This document shows, piece by piece, positions 22,988 through 37,900 of a DNA stretch of 64,000 nucleotides. The stretch spans positions 40,155,822 to 40,219,821 of the forward strand of contig OX365955.1 in the NCBI GenBank assembly GCA_947247005.1, in the 5' to 3' direction. Both the position numbers and the translations under genes were made by a program. Origin of the DNA: Spisula solida. Its lineage: Eukaryota; Mollusca; Bivalvia; Venerida; Mactridae. Every line of letters begins with the position of its first letter. The first letter of the stretch is position 1. The notes under the pieces are model-generated. The model had not been told where the DNA came from and ran no database searches. It worked only from the letters and a program-made list of their open reading frames with translations.

Positions 22988-25900
22988 GTAAGTGTTGGTT
23001 GATTCGTGTGACGCACTATATAATTGTAAGGCCAGAGTTTTGAATTCGTTCGTTACTCAGGCTTTGGTGAGCAAAACGTCCACAGGAGCATGGAAACTGT
23101 AAAAACAAAAACAAACTCCAAAATATAGCTATAGTTCGCCGAGGATAACTCTAGACATAACGCACGCTATCGAGTACGTTTGTAATTTATAACACTTGCT
23201 GTAGAATAGCAGTTGATAAATGTTTCAATTTCATTCAATACATTACATGTCATATATCAAATTATTCGTTATGAAATTGTCTACGTTGTTGCTATATCTA
23301 CATGTATTAGTTTTCATATAGAATAGCATTTAACCATAGAATGTTTGTAGAATTTGGGTTGGTAGGGGGTACCTGGGTTGGTAGTATTGGAGTCTAGAGG
23401 GGGGCATAACATGACGGACACATTAGGTCAATATCAGTGACGTACGAACAAAACCTTCCAGTGGTACTCTGATGTTGTCTAATCTGGCGATCCGGGTTCA
23501 AATACGGGTGAAGGCAATCGTTAGCTGACTGGCAAATAAAGGCTATGCTCAACACTCTAAGTACTTTGATCCCGATATAGACAATGCTTTATTGTGTAAT
23601 ATGCTTGTAATTTTGTTCGGTATAATAAAATAAACAGGAGAGACTTGTAAAACACGTATGCCCCCATGGCAGCGCAATAGTAAAAAAATGGCGAATGTCA
23701 CAGTGACCTTGACCTTTGACCTCAAAATCAATAGGGTCATCTACCGTTGTTGACCAACTCCATGTTAAGTTTGAAGATCCTAGGGCAAAGTGTAGTTATT
23801 GAACGGAAACCATTTGAATAATAAAAAATGGTGAAGGTCACATTGACCTTGACCTTTGACCTACTGACCTCAAAATCAATAGGGTCATCTACTGTTGATG
23901 ACCAACCTCCATTTAAAGTTGTGTGAAGATCCTAGTTCTTGAGTTATTGAACAGGTGCAGATAGGTGCAAAGCAATATACGCCATCATCAAAGATGGGGG
24001 AGCATAATAACGCGTGGCTGCTTGGGTGACAGTAAATAATACCAACCCTTGAATAGTCAAATAACCCTCTATATCTACAATCTATATCTAACTATTCTCG
24101 GGTTAGTAGTATGTATATACTATTACACTCGCAGCCATGTCTTAATTATATATTAGTACCCAGGTAGACCGGAAGTACATGTATATACTAGTACCCGAAT
24201 AGACCGGAAGTACATGTATATACTAATACCCGGATAGACCGGAAGTACATGTATACATCTATGTAGTTTATAATGGTAAACATATTGATTGTTTTTTAGG
24301 AAACGGGAATGCAAAGAGCTATGACGAAATGTATGTGATGTCACATGGAACTGAGAGTAATAAGAAATGTAAATATATGAAGACATTTGTTCAACAATTA
24401 GGATATGGGTACGACCTAGCTATGTGTTTTCGTTTGTTTATTCGGCTGCCTCACAGATTGGGCTAAACTTTTTATATATTGTGATTTTCCAACCTAACCA
24501 AGTATTGATGTAATAGAAAGCCACTGACAGTTGCTTTATGATAGATTTGGTGCAAAAAAGCAATTTTATTCACTCTCGATGTCGCCCATTGTCGAGTATT
24601 TTTTTCTTGAAATAAAGTGGCAAGTTTCCTTCCAACATGCTTTGTGAATTATGTAATTCACTTGTGATCTAATTGTAACATCAACAAACTACAGCGTAAA
24701 CATCAGTGAGGTATTTGGTTCGGTTAACGATTCGTTTTCATCACATGCGAACAATTTTAAGCAATTTAAATAATAGTGGTGTTAATTCTATAGGGTATTA
24801 GATCTAATACCCTATAGAATTTTTGATGTAAAAATACTAGATAACTACAAAATGCCGAAGTTTCTCGAGTTATTTTATGTCAGTGTGGTCGTTTATGTGA
24901 TATACAGGCAATTACACCAAAATAACGCGAATATTTGACAATTTTATTTTATTTTTGCAATATACCAATATGTGAGGCAGTCCCTTTAACTTTTCAGTTA
25001 TATAAGACGCCGAGTCATCTAACCAGTTGCCATGTACTATTTCCCATCGAGTTAGGCTAAAACTAAACCTTCCACAAGGAACCAGCACAGTTAGGCTAAA
25101 ACTAAACCTTCCACAAGGAACCAGCACAGTTAGGCTAAAACTAAAACCTTCCACAAGGAACCAGCACAGTTAGACTAAAACTAAACCCTCCACAAGGAAC
25201 CAGCACAGTTCGGCTAAAACTAAACCTTCCACAAGGAACCAGCACAGTTAGGCTAAAACTAAACCTTCCACAAGGAACCAGCACAGTTAGGCTAAACCTG
25301 AACCTTCCACTAGGAACCAGCACAGTTAGGCTAAAACTGAACCTTCCATAAGGAACCAGCACAGTTAGGCTAAAACTGAACCTTCCACTAGGAACCAGCA
25401 CAGTTAGGCTAAAACTAAACCTTCAACAAGGAACCAGCACAGTTAGGCTAAAACTAAACCTTCAACAAGGAACCGGCACAGTTAGGCTAAAACTAAACCT
25501 TCCACAAGGAACCAGCAGAACTTCAACTCCGTATGTTGAGGCAAATATACGACCGATAGACGAACACAGAATGAACATACCAGGATAGTGCTGCTTATAT
25601 GTGTTTCTTCTTGCAATTTAACGGGACTGCCACCTTATTGGTATATTGCAAAAATAAAATAAAATTGTCAAATATTCATGTTATTTTGGTATAGTTTCCT
25701 GTATATGCCATAAAAACCCACATTGACATAAAAAATAACTTGGGAAACATTGGCTTTTTGTAGTAATTTAGCATTGTTACACCCAAAATTCTATAGGGTA
25801 TTAATATATGTGTTTCTTTTTGCAATTTAAATTTTGGGGTGATAACCCAACGATAGTAATCAAAGTACTTGGGACCACTCAGTATATCGCAATTTCGAAA

Positions 25901-28900
25901 AAAAACTACAACTTCCCGTTTTATTCTCTTAGTGACTAGCAATGCCAGATTCGCTAATTTTAACTTTACATTAAATTATATACAATCTACACTTATTAGT
26001 CAACTACCGGGTTTTGACCGGAGGGGGACTATAGGTTTGCCCTCCGTCCGTCCGTCAGTCAGTCCGTCCGTCAAAAACTCTGGATCCTGACATAACTGAA
26101 ACAGTCTCCAAGCTAGGTGTATGTGGATAGGGAGCAATCAGGGGATTATGCACGTCTAAAAATATTTGATTCTGACAAAAATTGTGGTTGCTATGGCAAC
26201 AAAAACATTGAAAATGGCTTCAAACCGGTAGGGGACTTCTGTATTGCTTGCAGTTCTTAATGACTTGTTGATCATTATTCCTCAGTAATCTATGTGAAGG
26301 TGCGCTGTCGACAACATGCCCAAACAAAACAAGAGAAGTGCCAAAATCTTGGGGTTCAAACCTCCGCACATGGAACAACGAACCATTCATTTGTCCTTTG
26401 AAAATTCCAAAATGTAACCCGGCAAGTTTGTATCGTACTATAGATGGTTCCTGTAACAACCTGGCGCATCCACACTGGGGTATGGCTGTCACGGCACAAA
26501 GACGTCATATGGGCAATGCTTACGATGATGGTAATCAACTACATTGTTTTTGTGTTCACTTTTAGAAAAATCCAAACTAGAAGCGTAATATTTTAATCAA
26601 TGTACTTTTTATTTAGCATGCCTTCGAACATCTTAATAAACTAAACATACTTGTACGTGTACGTTTAATGAATATAGTCCAGTTAGGATAGTGTGAGAGT
26701 GATGTTGTGTACACAAAATATTACAACCATTGTCTGAATAGGTAGAGCGAATAAAGTAACTTTATGTTAGTATAGCAATGATTATATAGCTGTCTGTACA
26801 AGCCTTTATAATTGGTTTTACACCATAATAGTTGACTCTACCGATGCGTCAATCTATTCTTACCCTGACTGGACAATAGTTTATAATCACTATACGTTCG
26901 AAGTCAATGTCAATTTAACAAAATACATATTTGTAAAAAGAATCCATTTTCTTTTAATTCTGCGTTTATTGTTTAGCCCTACATATTTAAGTGTATTACC
27001 TAGACTTAATTGTTCTAGACAGTAAATAACTGTCTATATACAATGTGGTATCATTCTAATGCTAAATAATTTATACAGTTGTTTGGTCAGTTATATGGAT
27101 TCCCTTGCAGGTAAAGGAACCCCTCGTACGAAGGGTTGTTTCGGAACTCTACCAAGTGCTCGTCACGTGAGTAACGTCATACACGCATCCAAGAAACAGA
27201 CAAAGTTTGAGTTTAAACTATCCTACATGTTTGTACAGATGGGGCAGTTCCTGTCACATGACTTTGTAGAAACCAAACTCTTCACACGTAAGTGAGAACA
27301 AAACTTTTCGAGATCAGACCCAGATCTCTCGAAGCATCTCAAGTAGAAATCTCAACTTAAATTGAAAGTTTGCTAAAATCAGAGTCAAAATTTGAGATAT
27401 ATCTGATTTTCGAGCTCTTGAATTTTTACTGTATTAAACTCAGAACAATGTTTCTGTGTTGTGATCAGTTTTGAGCCAAGCCTCTCACGGAAATGACACC
27501 AAAGACACATGGCAACATTTGAGATGAGATTTAGCTCATGTTGAGATTCTTCGGGGAGATCGGGGCCTGGGATCTCTTAACATGTCTCAATTCGTGTAGC
27601 TCTGGTATCACCGCAAAAGAATTTCAGCTTGAGATTTGTCTCAAAATCAAACTTATCGTTTCATTGAATCAAACTTATTATACACATTCATGTTAAATGA
27701 CCTTATTAAGGTAATTGCTAACTCTTAAATTTTTCTGTACAAGAGGTATCAAACACCTGATTTTTATGAAGAACACACCCATAAGAGTGATTGTGCAAAC
27801 CCATAACAGTTTTGCTCGGCTAGTTTTTAAGATATTTTAAGATTTTCGGGAAACCCCCTAAAACTGATATTTGCATTTTACCGAAAACGTTTGGCATTTA
27901 TTTACATGAAACTTGGCCTGCACGAAATTTTGTATATTCGGAATCACACGATAACGTTTGTTTTATAATATGCATGTTATATGTATTTTTAAATGCTATT
28001 TTAAAATATGTGATTTTTCATTTTTAAGTTTTACGAAAAATATTGTTGAACAACATACTGTTTTCGTACATGCAACAAGTAGAGTAACTATAATAGAAGC
28101 TTTATCTCAAATTGCATGGCAGTTGCTCGGCTAGAATTTTTTAATTGACACTTTAGTGATTTCGGAAATGTCGAAAACCAGGAGTTTACAAATACATCAA
28201 CGTTTTGAATACGTTGTATCCCGTTTTCGCGATAATTTGTTTTTCATTTTTCATTCTTTTGCTTTAACCTGTCTATATTCTTACGAAATAAATGCGAAAG
28301 AACCTTTCTCTAAAGTGGTCGGGATGCTTGCTATAAACAAATATTAAGACTTGAGTAAAATTTTGTGTGGGCTCATTATAAAACGTTTCACGTACGTTGT
28401 AGCTAGTATTCGCGAGTGTTTGTGTTTCTAATATTTAGAATAAATGGCACTTAAAAGTTCCGCTATAGCTTGATTCTGCAAGTTTATTATAGTATAATAT
28501 AGTAATAAATATACAGTACATTCGCGATTTTAAGACATGAGAACATGCTGACATATCAATTTTAATTTTTTCGTACTATATTTCATCATGATAGTCAGAC
28601 GCTTTCAATGCGTCTTATTTACACCGATTTCTAAACTTCCGCGTAACTGAAGAGTACGCAATTACCTTAAATACGACACATTCACCACATCAAACAAAAT
28701 GTCCTAGCGAACTGGCATGTTTTTTGACACATCACTTGTATCAGCACATTGTGTCAGCATATCTATCATAATTTGTATCCATATGTCATTCAATCATAAA
28801 AGCAGGCGAATGCTCTTCAAAGATCAGTACTTCGTCAAGTCAGATTTTTTTAATATGATGTCGAAGTTTAATACTACATCTAGATTCTACATTTCTTTAT

Positions 28901-31900
28901 TCCCATATCAGGAATATGGAAACTCATCCATCTGATGTAGAGGAGGTTGGTTCGATTTGCTTACACTTGTCTGCTTGGTATAGACCACACGATCTGGCCA
29001 ATAGTATTTTCTTTTGTGACATCCAATAATGTATTTCTGTTGATCATCTTTTGAAGAACAATAAAAAATATATTATTCTTTCGTCTCATCAATACCACAG
29101 GTGTTTGGCATGTGGATATGACCCCCATGGTCCCCTCTACAACCCAACATCAAAAAGAAAATCCAAATCTCTATAAGAACATATATGCCAAACACCTGTG
29201 ATCAATACAAATACAGAGAAATATTCGTTACATCGTAATTTACAATACACCCTAAAAATGATTGACATCAATTTATTATTTGCTTTCAATGGTTTATGGA
29301 GATTTTTCAGTGAAAATAACAGTGAAACTACCGCTTTAAAATATGCGTTACGTCATCATGACGTCATAATTCTCACGTCTTAACGTTCCAATTTTGACAT
29401 GATTTTTTCCAATTAAGCCAATTACGGCACTTTTTAAGAGAAATTGAGGCATATAATAAACAGAAAATTTGTTGATTTTTGGTGTAAGATCAATTTTATT
29501 TCACTCGTGATCACATAAAATTAAATTTTCACTCGTGAAAATATTGATTTTCAGTGATCACTCGGTGAAATAAAATTCGATGTTACACCAAAATCAACAA
29601 ATATCCTCTATATAATGTCTGATTATTAATATACTAGTTAATCATTCTGATGTTTTATATCACAGGCAGTGGGTGTATTTTCAATAGATACACGCTTCAT
29701 AATACAAGATGGTGGCTTGTGAATGAAACCAATTACAAGATGACTTAACATCAATATTCCCAGTATATTATCAATATTTATTCTATGGTATTTGTACATG
29801 TTTTAATCCGAAATATCGATTACATTTGACGTCCTTTTTATGAACATACTAGATGTCTCAGCATGTCATTTTGTTATTAATCAGGAGATGATGACGAGCC
29901 TTTGAAATGCTGCACAGAAGACAGTAAGCAGTAAGTCTCCAAATTTAATTTCCAAACTGGGTGGTATTCAATATTGATCTTATGAATAAGGATAACCAAT
30001 CATACCGCTTTGTTACTGACTAATAATTTAATATGGCGTGATCTGATTGGTTGTATTTGTCCTTAAGTCAAGTAAGATCAATATTGAATACGACCCCAGG
30101 TCGTAATAAGGTTACTAATATATATGTTCACATTCTGATTACCTCTGCCTTTATGCATTGCAATAGACCGCAGACAAACGAAAAGGGCCGAGCTTTCACG
30201 GTTTATATGGTGCTCAGAATCAGAATAAAATTTCAGCGCTAGATAGGGAGGAATTAGGGTTATAAATGTTGCTCAGCTTTATTCTTAAGATGTCAAAAAG
30301 AGTATTTGTTTATTTTTTCACCTCGTTTGGAATAGACGAAACGCGTCGTTTTGTACACCCATTTTTGAGTTGTGTCTTCTTTCATTGGTACTCTTGTTTA
30401 TTTTTTCACAAATCATAATGAAACATATTAAGCGAACAACTGCCGTCACATGTACTAGTTACCAAATCCACCCTCATACATCAGTGGTTAGTCAAGTTCC
30501 CAGACTACTATGATATCACAGGTGAAGAATACTCTGGTGAACGAGATTGCCAAATACATGCAATTTGGGAATAGGAATAGTACCATGGTTAGAAAAGACA
30601 CGTGTTTGTGCTAGAATAAACCCGAGATATACGTTTAAAGTTTTCAGAATCACTGATTTGCAATTACAAATGTACCTCCATTTATGGTTAAATGCTAATT
30701 AAGGAAACCATGCAGTATGGCATTCATTGTAAGGGGCAGTATAAATCCAGTCAGGATAAAAATCTAGTGACGCAGCGGTCGAGTCCACTGTAACGGTGTA
30801 ACTTATAATATAAAAACCAATATTATTTCAATGCTAAACTAACATACTAAACTTCGCTCTACCTGTTTAGACAATGGTTGTGATGTTTTGCGTACACATA
30901 AACTGCAACGTCACTGTCACACTATCCTAACTGGACTATATATAGGCTTACTTGGAGAAATGTTTTATTGGATATGCAGACGGTACGTTCATGTCTGTCT
31001 CTTGTATGAGTGACAAGGCGCTGCAACCGCGTCTGTATGACTTTGAATTGTCTATGCATTACATTATTTTTAAAATATTTAAAAGAGCATACTTATCAAT
31101 AAGAGCAATAATAGGTGCTTACATGAGGGTTGTATGACAACTGATACACGAGGAGAGGTGGTCTAGAGGTAGGGGGCGCGCTTCGGGGTCGAGAGGTCCC
31201 GGGTTTAACCCCCGTCTAGACAACTTCTTAATTTCTCTGAGCAAGAATAACCCACATGCTCCACTCGACCATGGTGTGAATTGGTACCTGTGGTGGCTGT
31301 GTCTGAACATGTTCGATAGTCCTGGGCGCCGCAGATCGATGTTGGCTGCATACCCACCAGGAGAGAAATAGTATCCACAGGGAGACTCGAACGCAGGTTT
31401 CTATAGGTAGCCCAATAAGTTAAAATATGGGTGGCTGGACGGCTGAACTGCTGAAAGCAGCCCTCGAAAATTGGTAACTTAACTATAATTGAATAACACG
31501 AGAACAGTGAGGTCATATATAATGTATCTTTTTTCATGATACATGTAATATGTTCTGCTGAATTGCATAAATGCATTTTATTTGGTGATCGAATGCTCTC
31601 ATTAAAACATGTGACATAGTATTTTTAATTTATCATTTGCAAATGTTGATATATCTTATAATTGTACGTATTAAACAGATGCTTTTTTAACTGCTAATTT
31701 ATGTGTTTTGTCGTATAAGTGTTGTATTCAAGTAGTAAATTGGAGAGAAACATGTGCTAAATAAGATTTGATGTATTAACTAATTAGCTAATTGGTGCAG
31801 TTGTTACTGATTGTTTTGTTGAGGGAGCTACCAGAAGTTCTACCAGATAATTATATATAGACAAACTTCTGGAATGTCTCTATGTCTACTGGTTCTGGTC

Positions 31901-34900
31901 ATTTAAATGATTGTACATTGTAAATAGTCAACCAGTATGTTCCCTTCCCATTCCCCATATAATAATAGGCTAATACTGCTTTATATAGTACTCAAACTTT
32001 GCCAAGAGCCAAGAAAGTGATTTTGATGTCCGTCTCACGTTAAATTCACAAAACGATGAAGAAAACGTTGTGCAATTATTAAAATATCATCTGATCTGAT
32101 CTGTTTCTGAAGTTTGAAGCTTGATGTCTTGCATTTGATACGCATTGCCAAAACGACGTCGTTTTTCTATGTAACTGATAAGCCCTATTGGCGAGGACCA
32201 AAGTGGCTAGATTAACATGGAAATTTTTATCCTGTTTTTATTACCATATCGTGTAAGACCCAAAATGCCAAGAAAATGACTACAGAGGCTAGAATGCAGC
32301 ACGAACATGTTAATGGGGTTGGGCTTATCAACACTTAGACATTAAATTTTGAAGTAATCTTTATTGGTTTACAAAATTGCAGATGTAGCATTTTGTTTTT
32401 GAAAATTCTGCCAGTCAATCTTATTCAATTTGCAAAATATTCAAATGGAAAATTTCTTTGCCCTTATCAAAGGACAATGTTCATTTATGGCTTAATTTGG
32501 CACTGAATTTTATCGAAAAATAGAAATGCATCTTCCTATAAATCTGTCCTACGTTTCTAATAGCCTTACATTGTCTTTCCAAAAATTAAGCATACTTTTC
32601 CAAATCTCCCTCTTAATATGTCGACAAATCAACTTGAAATATGTTAAGTTTACCAAAAAATGATATTTTTAGCCATTTTCATGGCTTTTTATGGCGTAAA
32701 ACCTTCCGAAAAACCACGATGGCACTCTTCCGACACTTTGATTTTTTGTACATATATAAAGACTTGCAGAACACTGGTTATGTGAAAATATAAAAGTATC
32801 GCAAGTGTGCCATCGTGGTTTTTGGGGAGGATTTGCGTCGTTAATAGTCGTGAAAATGGCCAAAAATGACATTTTGAACTAAACATGACATATACGTCAT
32901 ATTGTTGGCAGTTTTGTCAACAAATTGCAAGGGAAATTGGGATATGTATGCTTATTTTTTACACAGGAAATGTTAAGTTATTTGAATTATAGGACAGATT
33001 TATAGAAACATGCATTTTTATTTTTTGAAAAATCACAGGGCCAAATTAAGGCATTAGTGAACCTTGTCCAAATTTTGAGTAGTACGTGTGCATACTTAGA
33101 CACACGTGCTTCTGTATAGTATACTACTGTTTGCTTTGGATTTCTCTTGTTAATGTTATGTGATTCCTATATACACTGCCCACCAAAAATAAGTATACAG
33201 ATGTTATTTGCCTGCTTACTTGCCTGTAATAATACTATTTACAGAACAGTAGCGCAACAATATATTTGAAGAAAAGGAATATTTTTGGTTATTAAATGGA
33301 AAGGCCATACATTAATTGATACCCTAGGTGAAAAATCTAAAGTTTCTTCGTCCCTCTTGAATGGTAACTTTGTCACAAAAAGATGGAGAATTCAGCCTTT
33401 TTGATCACATGGTTATTTTAGTTCCAAACATCTTCATCTTTATTTCTATCTCTATTTTGACTCATTTAGTAACTGTAGTGTCAGAAACTAGTACAATTGT
33501 AACCGTCTGATAAACAGATATTGAATAATTTAACAATGTTTAATTTTGCAACAATTATTTACTGTACATGTATACTTATTTTTGGTGGGCACTGTATATA
33601 TAGTACGAGGGAGCTCCGTCAGTGACCTACAACAAAATTTTTAATACATGTATTATTTTTATTCTTATTATACCATATTTATATAGCACTTTTATTTAGT
33701 TTGCCTTTCGCCGAATAGTGGATCGAATCAAAACTGGAATGGATAATTAATGTGTAGTATCTACGGCTGTATGAAAGTCGGAATGTTCGCAGCCCTAGCG
33801 ATGAATAAAAACGAATGCTAGAATAGACACTTGTGGCCTTCGTGCACCGGATATAGCTCATGTGACTTCAAGGCAAACGTAACGGGAAAACTCATTGGAC
33901 GACCCACAACACGAGACGTTCGACACTCGATCACGTCTGTTGAATCATGACGAAGAAGTTAATAATAATTTTCGTCTGGTTACGCCTCTGAAATAAGACT
34001 ACATTCTTATAAATAAATTATCGTTTCTATAAGTGTTTTTTAATTAGATACGATTAATTGATTACAACTGTAAATGTGGTGCATTAATGAATTAACATTA
34101 AAATGATGGAGGTGAAAGTTGTGTGACTTCGATGCATCATTTATGTTAACACTATAAATCGTGTTTATTACCATTTCAATACAGTGTATATACTTGTAAA
34201 GCCTTTTTTCTGTCTAATTTTTGAACATACATAAAACATTTTATAAAATTATACGACACACAATGTACTTTAAACAGAAGTATAAAAGGCAATTGGCATT
34301 TAATATAGTCATGAAAGTACCATATTAACAACAAGATCAAATGATTGATTATTTATTGGTAAGCTAATGTGAGAATACAATAATTAAAACTCATTAATTA
34401 ATGCCAGCTTTGCAGAAGTATTGTCGTAAAATGCAAGTATGGTGAAAAAGGACCACTTGCAGGTACGAAGGACCGACAATGACATTTCAATATCAAATTA
34501 TCAGATTTTATAAATCGCGCAATTATGGAGTTGACATCATTAGTACAGTGTAGTTCACGAACGCACAGTTTCGTGATTTAACTTTTAAATTAATGTTTCT
34601 CTATTTCACGAATTCACGATATCAATATGACACGATTTTAAGCGAAATTTTGTAACATTGTAAAAATGTAACTGCCAGTCTTTCGAGTCCTGCCCTGCGT
34701 TCAACGAAAGTTACCTATTATGACGTTATGATGTTTTGTTGTTATAATCCTTCGTTGAACGCATATGTTTGCGGCAAGCAATTCGAATGTGTAAAATCCC
34801 GCTTTTTCCGTTCTCAGTTCGAAATATGTACAGATACCGCGGGTTTTACTCATTCCTCTGTCACCCATTTTGGTACAATTTACCAATTTAGGCGCACCAT

Positions 34901-37900
34901 CTCGGTCTATGGTTAGCCAAACTTTGCTCACGTAACAAACCTGTTTTTGTAACATATCGTTCAACGAATAACAGTTACGAAACAAGTACGAAACGTGACG
35001 AAATATATCCTTCGAATGCAAGACTGCTGTGTTTAAGGGGTTTTTGGTTGATTAAGTTGTTGGTACTATAAGTCAGATAATGATAATATGTATATTGTTT
35101 TGTCACTAGCCCGCAATGCAACCCAATAAGAGTGCCGGATTATGACATGTCGTTCACTACTGGTCGCTGTATCAACTTTGCTAGATCTAACTCACTGATT
35201 GACTGTTCATGTAAGTACTTCATCATACTATTAACACGGGTAGTTTAATCACATGACATTTGTCACATGTAGTTTTATCATGTCATTTTCCACATGTAGT
35301 TTGATCACATGACATTTGCGTTATGTAGTTGATCACATGACATTTGTCACATGTACTTTGACCACATGACATTTGCCACATGAAGGTTGACCACATGACA
35401 TTTGCCATATGTACTTTGACCACATGACATTTGCCATATGTACTTTGACCACATGAAATTTGCCACATGTAGTTTGACCACATGACATTTGATACGTCTA
35501 ATTTGATCTAAGACATTTGTGACTTTTGGTTTGATCATACAATCATTTTGTTTCATAGTCTGGTAAATCATGTGGTATTGTTCTCTCAGTTATCATCTAG
35601 AACCTTGCAACGTTAAAACACCGAGAGAGTATTGGGTACAAGTAATTACTGCTGTACAAATATAAGTGTTTTGAATAACGCTTGCACTGGTATAGAATGG
35701 GATGATTGGATGCGCACAGTCATTGAATGTCTGCAAATGATGTTTTATGCTGAGTCTTGTTTTTAGGAAGGGTCGCACAGTCATTGAATGTCTGCAAATG
35801 ATGTCTTATGCTAAGTCTTGTTATAGGAAGGGTCGCACAGTCATTGAATGTCTCTACATGACTTTTATGCTGAGTCAGTGAGTCTTGTTGTTTGGAATTA
35901 TGAAAACACGCGTCTAGGTTACTGTTATTTTGAGAAGCTTCTATTCAACTTTAAGTTGGGAAGTTGGGTGCTTCATATTCTTTTCTATTCCTTAAATATC
36001 TTCTTGAACTGAACAAAACAAAGATGTATAATAGATTTACAGTAGTATTCTTGATCAAGATATTTTAAACATATGAGGTTATTTTGACATTATGTTATTA
36101 CGCACTGATACACAGTTGCACGTTGTGGCTACTGTCAAGTCAGGATAATGTGACAGTTACGTTCTATTTTATGTGCACACACAATATTACAACCATTGTC
36201 AGAACAGGTTAGTTAAATGCAATTTAGCATTGAAATTATGAATGTCTGGATATGCCTTTATAATGTATATTTATTATAAATAGTTTTCACCGGGCTCGAC
36301 CACTGCGTCACTTTATTTGTATCCTAACTTTGCGTCTGACTCTTAGTCTCGGTCCGTTTTATACTAGTATTCAAGTTGTTTAACATTGCGTCACTGTTTA
36401 CGCTTAAAATTACTTTAATAATGTTGCCAACTTATTCATTTAGATATCAGGCAGCCAATAAATTCACAGACTTCATTCATGGACTTATCAATGGTATATG
36501 CACCGTCGGACACAGAGTCGAGGACATTAAGATCTTTTATTGGAGGTAACATTTGCTGTTTTAGTATTTTAATTCAATGAGCGCTGACAGCTCTACTTAT
36601 AGGTATCAACATATCGCCACTGATATAGTCCAGTTAGGATATTGTGACAGTGACGTTGCAGTTTATGTGTACGCAAAAAATCACAACCATTGTCTAAACA
36701 GGTAGAGCGAAGTTTAATATGTTAGATTAGCATTGAAATTATAGTTGTTTGTACAGTATAAGCCTTTATAATTGGTTTTACGTCGTTATAGTGGACTCGA
36801 CCGCTGCGTCACTGGATTTTTATCCTGACTGGACTTTAGGCCTTTTCGACTGGGCTGTTTCGTGAAGCAAGTTTTAGCCTGGTTCCAGTCCCCACAATTA
36901 CAGCACTACTACAGTAATACAACTGTAAAATTAGAACGGGAACCAGACTGTAACCTGCTCCACGAAACAGCCCAGTCGAAAAGGCCTTTTATAAGTAATT
37001 TTTTAGGTTATGCATGTTTTTGTATTGTACACTATGGACTAATCGGATTTGAGGTGTACTATATAGTCCAGAGAATTTGACACGACTCTCGACCTTCAAT
37101 TTGCATAATTTAACAGCTGATATATTATGCCTTTTCGACTGGGCTGTTTCGTGGAGCAGGTGACAGTCTGGTTTCCGTTCTAAATTTGCAGTTGTATAAC
37201 TGTAGTAGTGCTGTAATTGTGGGGACGGAAACCAGACTACAACTTGCTTTACGAAACAGCCCTGTTGAAAAACTATTTGTTTACACTGTATCAATGATAC
37301 AGTTACCTGTGGTTTTATACTGCTCACGAAAAGTAAAAAGGTATGCAACGAAGACTGATCAATATGTTAGCATAAAAACAAATCCACTTTCATTTGGAGT
37401 TCTCGATTTCATAAAGGAAGTACACGACCAACTAGACTATTGAGGCGCTACAAGGCGAGAGTATGGAGTAAGGCGTTATTGCGATTTTTGTTCCAGGAAA
37501 GATGAAAACAGTACTAAACAAGTTACCAGTTGACTTTGCTGACAAAACGTGTTCATTGGATTTCCCGATCCATCCAAAAAACTATTATTGTCCGTTGGCA
37601 GGTTAGTGCTTGCAGACCTTTCTTTTATATATTTGTATTGGTCGCGTTAATCGCAGTCTAGTGTCCGAAGTATGCTTCAGCGACAAAACCATAGTTCTGT
37701 AGCATGTGTCCACATTAATACCAAGTATTGGTCGCGTTAACCGTAGTCTAGTGTCCCGAAGTATACTTCAGCGACAAAACCATAGTTCCGTAGCATGTGT
37801 CCACATTAATACCAAAATATAATGTTAAATATAGTCAGTACTTACTAAAGATACAAGCTATGGACAAACGGCTGTATTGTATGGAATGTAATTTCAAACA

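Noticed and set aside
25050..25515. CRISPR-like array of 40-bp units
   Set aside because: Units are contiguous with no unique spacers, inside a eukaryotic transposon-like element; it is a minisatellite.
31150..31225. Functional tRNA gene
   Set aside because: A- and B-box-like strings but no closed cloverleaf; an open frame on the minus strand across it is chance.
34701..35021. 106-codon minus-strand frame
   Set aside because: Lies inside a MITE that recurs inverted at 51230-51585; the frame is not conserved in the second copy.
35225..35520. CRISPR-like 29-bp repeats
   Set aside because: No spacers between units; host is eukaryotic.
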